From: Phaonia tiefii
Lineage: Eukaryota > Arthropoda > Insecta > Diptera > Muscidae
Reading direction: 5' to 3'
Length of the DNA: 64,000 nucleotides
Assembly (NCBI GenBank): GCA_963931995.1
Contig: OZ008369.1
Location: 1,364,001 to 1,428,000 of the forward strand
The first letter of the stretch is position 1. Each line of letters opens with the position of its first letter. This document shows positions 29,963 to 41,899 of this stretch, piece by piece. The notes below the pieces were generated by a model. That model was not told the origin of the DNA, did no database searches, and saw only the letters and a list, made by a program, of their open reading frames with translations. The translations under genes were made by a program, and so were the position numbers.

Positions 29963-32730
29963 TTCTGCACTGGTTTAAACTTAAGTCATTGAATTCCTGT
30001 CCTTTTGATGTAGCAGGTAATTCTTCCCTTTAACAGTAATTAATAATAGTGGTTCCAAATTACCTTTTCCTATATTTCGCCACGATGCCAGAGAATCATT
30101 GTAAGCAATTGTTAACAGCTCGAAAATCTTTTTACATTATTGCGTTATTTCAGAAGATTAACACTCTCACCGTACTACACAGAGGTGCTGGATATAATTT
30201 AAGGACAATCTTTTTTAAGGATTTGGCTGTATACTCAAATTTAAATATACTTGGCGACACACGCATACATGCGACCGAGTATAATTCCATGATAAAGTGC
30301 TACAATTTAAGACACTCATACATTCTGGATTGTTAACTGGTGCCATGGGTTTAAATGTGTGCGTGTGTATATGTTTGGCAGGGAGATCAAGTAACATGCT
30401 TAGTTCAAGTCTAACTCACATAGTCTCACAGACATACAATTGGACGAACAGCCAGACAGAGTGGCAGTCTATTAGACAACAGTTCAGGCAAACTTTAGCT
30501 GTCATAATATAAACGGGCATGAGTTTGATAAACACGCTGCTGCTCCCTAACCCTTTGACGGTGCGTCATACCAAATGACAATTTATTTAAACAATTTTGC
30601 CATTTGCCACCGTCTTCAGCCACTGCCGCATGCCCGCCATCTATATCCACATTCATTCATTTGAATGTTGTCAATTTAGCAAAGATGTTCGGAGATGCGA
30701 GTACCAGCAGCTTATGTAAGTCTTAGCACTCGCTCTCTAATCACGTGGAAAGGCGAGAAAAGGCCTACTTAGCGTTAGCACTAACGATTTAGAAGGAATT
30801 AAATCCAAGTGCGGGTAACTTGCAGGAGAAGAGAAGGGTTGTTGGTTGTACGATATAAATATTTCCCCTTTTGCCTTTCGAAGGAGTTGTTTGTTCCATA
30901 AATCTCTATCATTAATCATTTATAATGGTACAACCAAACGTACGCACTGTAGCGGCAAAAGGGCTTAGCGTTTTTCTCATCCTTGCTATCGTGGAAGTAG
31001 AAATATTACAAGAAGATGCGTCCTACTTTGGGTGTGGTCGAATTCGTGTGTGCCCTTCATTCAGTCTCAACAACATATTTATTTTTGCAATTGTAACAAA
31101 ACTTGTTGGACTGCTTGTCCGAATTTTCAATTCCAAATGTGACAACTTTACTTACTTTTGTGAATTTTGTACTTGTTTCGGTTTACGGCTTAGAGAATAG
31201 TCGCAGTTGGGTCAAGCACGTCCATTTCTTGTGATTCTATTCCGGTAGTCTACTTCGGGATGTTACGTAGAACCAGTATTAGTAGCCGTCTTACGCGTTG
31301 TCCAACGAGTGATACATATTAGCGTCCAACAACCAACACAATCGATGCATTTAACTGCCTTGGTGTTAAATGTGAAGGCAGACACTAATATAAACTAGTA
31401 AAAATTATATGAAGTTCAAAGGACATTATATTACATACCGAGTGGCAAACATAATGTATCATCGTATCCTCTTGTATATCATATACAAAACTAACATTGC
31501 GCAGAAAATGCTGGTAAAAATGCACGCAATTATGGTCACATGTTAAGTTTTAATTTAACAGCCTACAGTTCTACAAATATACGAAACTTCATCTTTGTAG
31601 CGAAGAAGGGTTGTTGTTGCGGCTCATAATGGTACTAAATTCGTACTAGAGTAATGACGAAGCATTCAAGTACCTGTTAATGGCTCTTGAACTGCACACA
31701 CAATAGCTAGCACGGAAAGTGTGAAATTTGACCCGGGGCTATATATTTCAAAGCAGCACTTGAGCTAATAAACCATTGAGAAATTGAGTAAAATTCGGCC
31801 ACTTGAATTAAATGCCTTTATTTTTCATTGGAACCGAAGGCAACAGCGCAACGCAACATTCATTGTTCAGTGAAGAGCTTCACTGGCGGCGGCATCAAGC
31901 GCAAGAAGTTGAACATTTTAAAATGTTGATTAAATTATTGTTGGATGGAAGTGAGAGATGGAATTTGTGAAATTGAAGTCCTGCGGGAATTACTCAACTC
32001 GGCATCATCATCATCGACAAAAACAACTCAACTCAACTTCACTTAATACGTTTTTGCAGCAACGCCGATGAAAATCATTTCATTCATATCAAAATGTTTC
32101 CACTTTTCCATCATATTTTGAACACTCTTCAATTTAATGATGACGTTGGCGTTGACGTTCAGGACGACGACAATGATGATGTGGATGTTGATGGATATGA
32201 TGATGATGATGATGAAGTTGTGGCAATATGTATAGCGCCGGGAGTAGTTGTCATTACGACGAGACACAGTGGATGAAAATAACCCAGTTTCCACCGCATT
32301 TATACATCTATGACATTTTCGAATTCAAAGCAAAAATGTAAATAACAATCACATTTTGCTGGATAGTTAAAATTCTGTGATGTTTCCACACCTCTCGGCT
32401 GTCGAACCTGGAATGAACTTGTGTATTACATTCAACTTATTTAGTTATTTTATTCACGATTCAATCCTCATTGATAAAATATTATAAAGAGCTTAAGAGT
32501 ATACGCTTCAGCATTTGCTCCATTAATATCCAATATTGAAGACCCCTAGAGATAAAGATTCTACTAAAATGATCTACAGAAAATTTATTTCTGCCAACTA
32601 CATATGAAGAGAAGAATTTCTGTATATTATATTCATTTCATCATACTCCAATATAAGTCGTCATTCTGAAATATGACCGCAAATCCGGCACATTCAGAGT
32701 TGAACAAAAAAAATTCGACAAAAAATAGTC
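29963..32730. other. Gene-poor DNA with a GAT microsatellite
   Basis: No recognisable coding region. A GAT/GAC run lies around 32137-32220. Frames such as 30925-31200 are hydrophobic and short with no family resemblance. Confidence 0.5.
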
Positions 32731-33205
32731 CAATTAAGTTGTCTTAGATCCTCGTTATTTTTAAAGTTGTAATTTCCTTTAGGCTAAGAGTTCATATTCT
32801 CTCCGGTTAGTGAAAAAAATGTAAATGCCGCGGGTGGGATTCGAACTCACATTCGCTGGACGATCGTTTCGATGTTTGTGAAGCATCATCTTCAGCAGCG
32901 TCTAGCCCGTTGAGCCACTGCGGTGTGTATTCACACTAGTCACTAACCGAAGACATTTATTTTATTGTGCAGAGTGATTGTCTGTCGCTACTTACACATT
33001 GCTTTCCTACTTACACGCACTGATGCCGAAGTTTTGAAAGTTATATTTATAGAACGAACTATTCTAATTGTAGGTGTCTCGTTCTGTTCTGGTCTGGCCC
33101 TACCATATGATTCAAATTAAGTTTTCTTAGATCCTCGTTATTTTTAAAGTTTTAATTTCCTTTAGGCTAAATAACGAGGATCTAAGACAACTTAATTTGA
33201 ATCAT
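32731..33205 (-). mobile_element. Second tRNA-like SINE (family S2) with palindromic flank
   Basis: On the minus strand, a tRNA-like head spans about 32932-32826 with A-box-like TGGCTCAACGGGCTAG and B box GAGTTCGAATCCC. Acceptor arms do not pair and the region is too long, so it is not a tRNA gene. The tail continues to a block TAAAGGAAATTAC ... AACGAGGATCTAAGACAAC (32790-32731). The same block is repeated in the same orientation at 33165-33110 and inverted at 33168-33205, making a ~100-bp imperfect palindrome (33103-33201). Confidence 0.55.
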
Positions 33206-34370
33206 ATGATGAAGTTTGTCAAATCGTTGCAAGAAGATCTTTAATGGCTTAAATACAAACATGCCAGTGTTTACAGACATGGTATTGATATTTCCATTTA
33301 AAAATTTTAGTGTAGAGTGTAATTGGGCAATTGAATGATGCTCCTAATTCAATGAAATCATTTTTAAAACTTATCCGTCTCATACATCGTGGACTGGATA
33401 TGTCCAAGTGTTCTTTTAGAATTTTGTCAGACAAGCAGCAATGGAAACTTTAAATTTTGATTCAGTGGCAATCAACCCAAAATTGACATCGAATACCCAA
33501 ACAGTAATCGCATCCTCCCACAGTGTCTGATGAGCTGGGGTTGTTGCGTCGCATGTCCTCCGATGTGAGGACAAAGTATGTTATTTGCTCAGTTCAGCTC
33601 TGAGCAACTTTTTGTTTCTGTCGTTCAAGAGGTGCTAGACCAGAAAATTCAATTTAGCATTTTTAAGTGCGTTTTCCTTTGATCGCTAAAATCGAATTTC
33701 CAGCAATAATACACACCGATGACAGGCTTGATAACGACTACGATGTTGTTGCTTAAATGGATCTATCTATTTGGAAGTGGATAAGTGTTTGTATGTATTG
33801 CAAAGATTCACATCATTGACAGTGAGAGTGAGTGGGTGGGTCGGTGTCTATAGTTAAGGGGCAAAATTTCGTTAATCACTCACAAGCAAAGCCTATTTTA
33901 TTTGCTGTTTGATCTCCACAAGTTGTGTCGCATTTTTTGACCAATTTGTGTTTTTTTTTTTTGGATTTGAGGCGGCAATTAAGTTTTATTCGCTTTCATA
34001 TCTTGTTGTATTGGGTCTATTAAAAAAAACAATAAGTGTGTCCATTGCCCCGGCGACGAAATTGTTGTGTGTCATCTGCTTTATAAAGTATCAATCCGTA
34101 TGCTCGAGGTATGAGTACATGATAAATGGTAACCAGTGAATAATCAATGTAATGGTTGTCATGGACTATCTGAAAACCGCTTTGGCATTGACCAAATTAG
34201 GTACCAATAAAAAAAAATTATAGAGAAAATTAGGGAAACCACGAAATATTTACATCCAAATACATATATTGATACTCGTACTTCATTCAGCATCAATACA
34301 ATGTGTAATTTTTAATTATTATATTTGTCTTTATTCATAAAATACTTTGCGACTCTCAAAGGGGTAATGG
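33206..34370. other. AT-rich DNA, no gene seen
   Basis: No supported gene. The frame at 33909-34139 covers a poly-T run and has no family resemblance. Confidence 0.45.
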
Positions 34371-34394
34371 TTTTTAGTAATTATGAGATTCCCT

Positions 34395-34550
34395 TTGTCT
34401 GTCCGGCCGAAAATCAATGTGCCTGGGTTCAAATCCTGATCGCGGAAAATTTGGCAGTAGATAAAATAACAATGTGTATAAAATCGAACCAACGTTCTCA
34501 TGCACAATAGCCGCGCAAATTACCATTGCACCACCGAGTTGCAGGAAGAA
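34395..34550 (-). mobile_element. SINE head fragment(s), family S-like
   Basis: On the minus strand about 34550-34475 reads CGGTGGTGCAATGGTAATTT, GCATGAGAACGTTGGTTCG: the tRNA-like head of family S. A separate plus-strand B-box-like word, CTGGGTTCAAATCCTG, lies at about 34424-34439. The SINE body is missing. Confidence 0.5.
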
Positions 34551-35106
34551 AGTTATGGTTCCCAACAGGTGGCTAAAGGTAGATGGTGAATTGCTGTTAA
34601 AAATTTGTCCTTCTTACACCACGTAACCGCCATTTTTCCGAAATTTACTTTTTCTGGTTTTTATGGTAGAAAATAACATTTGCCACCCGATTGCATTCTC
34701 ATCTTGAAAACGTTGTATGAAAAAAAATGTAAGGCCATCTCGAAATCCTTGTAAGGGCCATGCAAAATGACATTTGCATGCAAAACAGAATGGTTTTTAT
34801 ATCTAAAGTTGTAAATGTTAAAGTCTCACCCACAAAATTTTTTGTTTTTGAGATTAAAAAAAATTTGGAAAGTTTCGGGCAAATCGGAGCATTTTTCGTG
34901 TGGCGCCAGGCTCTTTTATTCGGTAACTTCGGTAGGAACGACACTTTTCGTCGAGTTACTCAAAAACTAGGTACGTATCCTATACAGCACAAATGTTCCC
35001 CCATTATTATAATAAAATTAAATTTTTTTTTCCTGTATGCCAAAGCTCTATCTCGATATCTAAACAAACAAAACGTCGTTCTGAGACGAAATTCGTTTTC
35101 GGACCC
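34551..35106. other. AT-rich DNA, no gene seen
   Basis: A 118-codon frame at 34760-35116 and an overlapping minus frame have no recognisable domain. I do not support either as a gene. Confidence 0.4.
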
Positions 35107-35108
35107 TA

Positions 35109-35766
35109 CACGCTGAAAAATTACCTGCTTTTGATGTTTGGATGCAAATATAAAGTGTGTTTGGCGCTTGTCTCAAATATAATATACTTGTGTACAAACA
35201 TATTGTGTTTGCTATTCAATGTTACATGTTTGTAACACAATGATTAATATGTTATAATATACCCAAATACATTTGTGTTTGAAACTGGAAAGGGTAATAA
35301 CGTGAAGCAATTTGTCTGTCCGAGCCTTTACTGAGAAAATAGGAACGGCGGACCATTTGAGAAATAAGTCTATTAAAAAAAACAGAAGTAATTAATCCAC
35401 GCTTGGCTTGCATGAACTAGATTTGTGTATATATATATATTGTTTGTGTACCAACGAACAGTGATAACTAACACATAGTTGAAACCATCTATTACATTTG
35501 GGAGGAAATACGCATATGTTTCAACGTAAGTAAATGTAGCTTTGGGGGAACACGCGAATGTTTCCACGTTTGGGATGCAGAGCGCATATGTTTCCACATA
35601 AAAGCATACATGTTTGCCAGTAAACATGATACTGTTTGCATTTAAATACAAGTAAGTTTGGGTCTTGCAAACATGAAAATGGTTGAAGTGTGTTCCACAT
35701 ATATACATGGTTCCTGTAGAATATGTTTGGGAGAATATGTTAGAGAGGGCGTTATTTTTCAGCGTG
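35109..35766. mobile_element. TIR element with TA target site, 658 bp
   Basis: CACGCTGAAAAATTAC at the left and its complement (GTTATTTTTCAGCGTG) at the right, with TA on both sides (35107-35108, 35767-35768). This indicates a Tc1/mariner-type non-autonomous element. The interior is made of degenerate words around GCATATGTTTCCAC and AAACATGTTTG, in both orientations. The 111-codon minus frame inside is not supported. Confidence 0.7.
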
Positions 35767-35768
35767 TA

Positions 35769-37250
35769 AGGGGTTAACCCGTGCCCATAGAGGGTTAATT
35801 TTTAAGACCCCCCTAATTATTTTCACATAACCGACTTTTCTTTCAAACGGTGCAAATCTCAATTACTGCACCTTACAGCAGCTCCCATACAATCCCAAAA
35901 ATGTTTGGAAAATATATGAAATTTGCCGAATTTAACCTACTAATCTAACAATTTTCCAAATTTATTCAAGCTTAAGACCTTTTTAAAATAAGGCTTCTTT
36001 ATTAGCTTTATACTATTTTCAAAAAGGCCGAGCGCAAAAAGTGTTCCAATGGTACCATTGCTGTCTGTATAGCTATTTCGGATCTTGCCAAGATCTTCAA
36101 CAGCAGACGTTTTTGGTATGCATTTCGGTGAATTCATCAAAAATATATACGGACACACGTTCGAAGAATACCAAGCAGTAACATCGGAAACACTTTTCAT
36201 GCACAACTCTTTTTATCATGTCGAAAAACCATTGGTTTTTTAGTTGTGTATGAAAAGTGTTTCCAATGAAAAGTGCATGTATTCCTTGCAGCAACGAAAC
36301 ACATTCACTGAATCAACGAAATAGACTCGTTCGAATAATGAAACAAATTAATTGCAGCAACAATCATACTTTCATCGCAGTGACGAATAATTTGCAGTTG
36401 ATGAACATATTTAAATAGCTGGAATGGACCTGTACGTTAGCTAACTTTCGATGGCAAAAGTGGTTGGGGTGATGAACATTTCCAGCCCTGTGACGATGCT
36501 TTTCCGTTCAGTGTGGAAATATTGCAAATTTTGAAATTTTTCGAAAATAAAAATTTTCACACAATGCATAACATATAATTTTTTTAAAGTTAATGGCCAT
36601 AATATTGGGGATATATTTTGATAACTGATAACTTAGTTTTTTTTACCAAAAATAATAAAATTAGAAATAAAATATAAATTTGATTACACGTATAGGTAAT
36701 GCATTTAAAGAAAGAAAGCCGATTAGTTAATTAAACTACAAAATACGGCAAATGAAGCCCGGGTCTCCAATATTCAGAGAGAATAAACAAAAACAAGTTA
36801 ACGTACGTGAAAAAAAATCAAAAAAATTTATTTGTTGTAATACAACTTTTTTAAACATAAGAACAAATGTTAATTTACACAGAAATTGTTGTTTTTTTAA
36901 TTTTACAAAACCTCGTAAGTGACAAAATTTTCAAATTGCTGTTTGCGCTCCTTGTAACAAATTTTTTTAAAAAAAATGGGTCTACTTACTTTAGTGAGTT
37001 GCAAAGCCATGTTTTTCTTTTAAACCAATATTTTAAAAGTTATGAAGTTTTTTCGTTTTCTGAAAAATGAGTTGTGGGCGCTTACGTGGTCTAAGATGAA
37101 ACGCGGCGATATGTTATTATTATCTTGTCTGGCTTTTGTGGTTTTCAAGTCTTAAATTAACGTACAAATGATAAAAAAAGTTATTGCGGAAAAGAAATAA
37201 GTCACATTTTTTTTATTAACTAATTTTGAAAGCAAACGAACCTCACACAG
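35769..37250. other. AT-rich DNA with a hairpin
   Basis: A 25-bp near-perfect inverted pair (36184-36208 and 36242-36267, AAACACTTTTCAT core) surrounds a 33-bp loop. No gene seen; homopolymer A/T tracts are frequent from 36,500 on. Confidence 0.5.
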
Positions 37251-37264
37251 GTACGCGTAATTAT

Positions 37265-37870
37265 AAGTGTGTTTCCGAAAGCTCACATTGGCCCGACTAC
37301 GGTTTATATTGTGGCTACCGCGAATATAATGGGATCTCTCTGTACCACTGATGCAATGTTGTATTTACTACCGATGGATTTTATAAGGATGCAGATTGCT
37401 TCTACATTTACCCTCAGATTGGAGTCGGTCATGGAATAGTGTTTGATGCTTTTCTAAACTTTCATGAACTATAGGAAATGAGACCCCATATTCGATCGGA
37501 AATAGCATTACGGATTAGAACACAGGAACAAAGGTGTACTCGGTGTAGAGAGCTATTTTGATTTACATATATACGGATGGGTCCAAACTGAATGATCATT
37601 TAAGGTATGTCTATTCTTGAGAACTGAGGTTGTCTCATTCACGTGTACTACCTGACCATTGTAGCATTTAACTGGGCAATGTTTTCACAACTAAGCTGAT
37701 GGATGAATGAAACGGCTCAAGACATCTTAATGGTATGTCCCATGAGTCATCTTATCAACAATGAGATAATCAAATTATGTTTTTACAACGTCGCATGGAT
37801 ATTACGGGAACAGCAGAGCGGATGAGTTAACAGGACTTGGCAGGTGTAATGTGTTTTCGTAACCCTACCG
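37265..37870 (+). pseudogene. Non-LTR retrotransposon fragment with RNase H domain
   Basis: Pieces in changing frames read as the C-terminal part of a LINE pol of the I/R1/LOA-like type: SLCTTDAMLYLLPMDFIRMQIA and TLRLESV (about 37330-37430), YTDGSKLND (about 37568-37600, the first RNase H acidic residue), ELRLSHSRVLPDH (about 37620-37660), and GNSRADELTGLGRC (about 37805-37845, the last RNase H motif). Multiple stops and shifts make it clearly dead. The upstream reverse transcriptase is not in the window. Clade is a guess from the presence of RNase H. Confidence 0.6.
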
Positions 37871-37879
37871 CCTTCAAGC

Positions 37880-40800
37880 ATATCTTGATCTAGGTGATGA
37901 TGATGATGGCAAGGAGGACGAGAGGCACTGATTGTGCACGCTCAATACAAATTTGGCTGACATTCGATACGACGATAGGTACGAACCTTCCACCTCTACA
38001 CGGACCCAGACTGTATGGAAATATCAGGAAAACTACTGTGTACTTTGAATTTAGGCGAGAGAGAACTTCATTCGAAAGAAGATAGTTGCAATTAGTAGGT
38101 AATACAATTTGAATACTATTAAGCGTATTGAGTTGAAGATAATCAATAAGGCATCCATTTGTAATGTTCCGTCTGTACAAGGTGAATTTAAGTTGTACAA
38201 TGAATAATAGGCGACTCCATAAATTATGTAAGTACATACATGTAATACAAAGGGTGACCCAAGTTTAACGCAAATTAAATTCTAATTGCATTGCTCTTGG
38301 GATATATGACATGTGGCACCTTCTGGTTGAAACCACATTTCAGACACATCCTTATCATGCAACTTAGGAAGAACAAATCTTTGAACTGTCAGCTGTTACA
38401 GTGTCTGTTTTCTGCAACGAAAAACATACATTCAAATCTTGCGTGTATTTGTCTTTTAAAATGGAAAGCCACTTTAATTTAGGACCGGCGAAATTATTGT
38501 ATTAATTATAACTTTGATTAAAGTCATTTCAAACATGTATAACACTTTGGAAATGTATCAAAAGTAACGTTGATATCATTGCAGTTGTCGAAAGCTTTAA
38601 TTAAATTGTTGTTTGTCGTTGACTATTTCATGGACTTCTCCGTTGTTTATCGAAATATTAAAGAGATGTCAACATTCTAAATTTATTAGCACACTGAGCA
38701 GTTACTCACAATTCATCATAAACTTAAATGAGTTGGTTAATATGCTGTCCCCGAAATTATTCCTACAAGCAGCAGAAACTGGGACGCACCTCATACCCTC
38801 GTCTACATTCGCATATTTGGATACAACCTACTTCAATAATTTATAAATGGATAGAAACGTACCACAGATATGACGCCAAATTTTGTTTCAATATAAAAAC
38901 CATTGACAGTCTATTAATTTCGGTCGGTTTTTGCCTACTCAGTCTGCGAGTAAGAGACACATTACCGAAACTGCTGGCCAAATCCTAGCCAATTCTGGTC
39001 TGAGCTGTGCATGGATCTATCCGTTACAAATTTTGCAACATTAGAGTGCATATACATTTATCCGTCAGATTGTGGATGAGGGGGAATTAAAATTTAAAGC
39101 GGTATTATCCACGTGGCAAACTAAGAGTAAACATTTTAACACAAATAGAACAGCGATAGTATGGAAATGTGTTTCCAACAGAGCATTGGGGAATTTGCAA
39201 ATTGGCGAAATCGAATGAAACCAGCAAGAGATACAATGTAATTTCAACAATAAACTCAACCAACAAAAGGGAAAAGATTGATAGCAATGACAGAAAAGCC
39301 TTACGCACAAAACACCTACGACTCCCACACACACGTTAACAGTTTGTTTACTTTACAAAAATGGAAATAAAAAGCACAAAGATACTCAACAAAAAATCTT
39401 AAAATCCTCGTGGAAATTTTTAAAAATATCTGCAGCTGATTGCACTTTGCCCCCAACAGCATCACTGGCAGCACTGGCTTCGGCACGACCACCACCAATA
39501 GCAAAGAGTATTCCAACTGTTTGTCGCCGAGTGTATGAGATTTGCCGTACTTCTTTATGGGATGTTTTGGTGTTCCATCGGCTGGTCCATCCGTTGGTTG
39601 GTTGTTTGTTTGTTTAGCGGATCACTTTGATAACGATAACGAAGCCGATGCTGAAGATAACGTTGCTACTACGTTTGCGATGCAAATATCCTTTACTCCC
39701 ACCTTCCATCCTGCTACACTTACCCTTACACATCCTGGCAACATTGTTAGACACTCATCCTCCGCGAACATTGTTTTACACACACACACACTTTCGCTCA
39801 CGTTCGCACATTTTGACTATGAACAAAAACGCAAATACCTTTAATCTTTTGAAACGTCCAAACGGCACGGAGCAAAATAATTTACACTACGCATCCGATA
39901 CTCGAGAAGCGACATTACTACGCTCAATGGAAACGATGATGGCGTCAAAACCTTGTGGCATCATTACTACTGCCAACAATTCTGCTTGGAACACAAGACA
40001 ACAAGTTATCTCAACGAATGGGAACAGGAAAAGTTTTGTAATAATATATATTGGAAAACAAGAAATGTATACCCTGATATAACCAATGATACACATTAGA
40101 CCCTAGGTGTTGTATAAAATTGTCCTTGTTGCATGGGCAACTCTAAAAATCAGGATACGTCATTACATTACCATAAGAAATTAATAAAATTTCAGACGAT
40201 TCCATCGACCTATAAGCAAAATTTACTAAAATTCGCATTATTCAAAGTGCCGTAGTCCGACTCCGTTTTCATATTTTGTTCACTTGGAAACGCTATATAA
40301 TACGTTATCGAAGATTCTACTTGAACAATCTTATTTGTCGACATCCAGATTATCTCCGCTTCTTCGACGAATTACCCTGTAATACGGAATCTTTAAACAT
40401 AAATTTTACTGTCTTTTTATCGACTAATAAATTTGGATATATTAGCTTTGTTCACATATTGTTTGTAAAATTTATAAAACTAATTCCAGAATTTTGAAAG
40501 AATGTTTTTAATTTCCCATAGAAGAAATTAACAAACAAAAAACAACATCGTAAAAAACGATAGAAATATTACGTACCGGAATAGGGCTAATTATTTTGGA
40601 TTTTTTCCGCTTAGGTGTAAACCCTCCACCACTGGATAGGGGCATAATCACTGAACCATTCCGTTTGTTACACTTATGTATATTCTGGATCGTATTTGAA
40701 TCGTCTGTCTGTTCTTAACACACTAGAATCCAAGGCTAGGTGGTTGATGGTCATCAGCTTTGCACATGTTTTATACTTACGGCGAGCTTCCGGCTGAAAA

Positions 40801-41890
40801 TTGACGTAATCGGTGAGAGAAGAAATGTGCCCATACTAAAATAAAACAAGTTCCAAAAAACACAGTTTTTCAGGTATTTTTAAATACCATAGAGTAATGG
40901 CACCTAGAGCTGTCATTTTTCTCATCTGACGTTTCATTTCACACTCTTCGTGGTGCGGTCAGTGCGTTAGGGAGTGACTTCACGTAAGTAAATTGACTTA
41001 CACTAGGTGGAATTACAAAAAAAATCATGTCGTTTTGATGAAAAACTTCGAACTTGGCATGACTAGTTTCGAACTCCGTGATAAGTTCATCTTCAGATGC
41101 CTAACTACTGTGTCTGAATTGATACCATCAATAGATCATCAATCGTGTATATACAAACTCAATCATGCAATTCACATATGCGAATTAGTATCGATCGAAG
41201 ATCCCTAAGTATCAACATTGTTACATTGTTACGCAAACTAAAATACTGTGGTGATCCCCTTATTAACTATGGTTTAGTTAGTACTCCTAAGGGGATGGTT
41301 TCTGCCTGTACAACGTCGTGACTGGACCAATGGACATGAAACCGTCAATAGATAGCAAACAATCACACCCTTTCTAATCATAAATATCAACTATTTCATT
41401 AACTACAAACTACACTGAGGAACAAATTTATGGTCACTCTATGCTCTGGGATGAAACTATATGCGTCGCACAGAGATTAGTCTAATTATTCCAAAACTGG
41501 CTTCCAATCTTTATCAGTACGTGACATTTTAGCAGAATTGGCGTATTTATCCCTTTTTGAAAGATCCGACGAGAATATTCTGACACTGCCCAATAAAATT
41601 TGATTTGAAGTTGCATCAGCTGATTTAAAAATTCCATCCCTTTTTATTAGATTGGTTTGGTTATACTAATATTATAAAGGGGGAATTTTTGTGAGTTTGT
41701 TACTTTGCATGTAGGGGGTAACCTCCTAAACTACTCATCAGATTTTAAAAATTGCACTAAGTGAAATAAGCTATATTTTTTTTATCATCCATTAACGCTT
41801 GGATGAATTTTGGGCAATGACAGATGTTATGAATACTTTTGTAGGCACGATGAAATCTGGCGGGATTCCTAGTGTTTTAATATTTCTAAG
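37880..41890. other. Gene-poor DNA
   Basis: About 4 kb with a short GAT run (37896-37909), a CA run (39779-39790) and a small stem at 41252-41301 (ATCCCCTTA / TAAGGGGAT). Frames at 39542-39844 and 39627-40082 are threonine/histidine-rich read-through of the low-complexity sequence and are not supported as genes. Confidence 0.5.
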
Positions 41891-41899
41891 ATTTTAACT

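Noticed and set aside
32043..32294. Aspartate- or isoleucine-rich ORFs on both strands
   Set aside because: Translations of a GAT microsatellite.
32826..32932. tRNA gene on the minus strand
   Set aside because: A and B boxes are present, but the acceptor arms do not pair, the anticodon arm is not tRNA-like and the length is about 105 nt, so a tRNA-derived SINE is the better reading.
39542..40082. 100- and 151-codon overlapping ORFs
   Set aside because: Low-complexity (CA runs, threonine/histidine-rich), no domain, no splice-supported structure.
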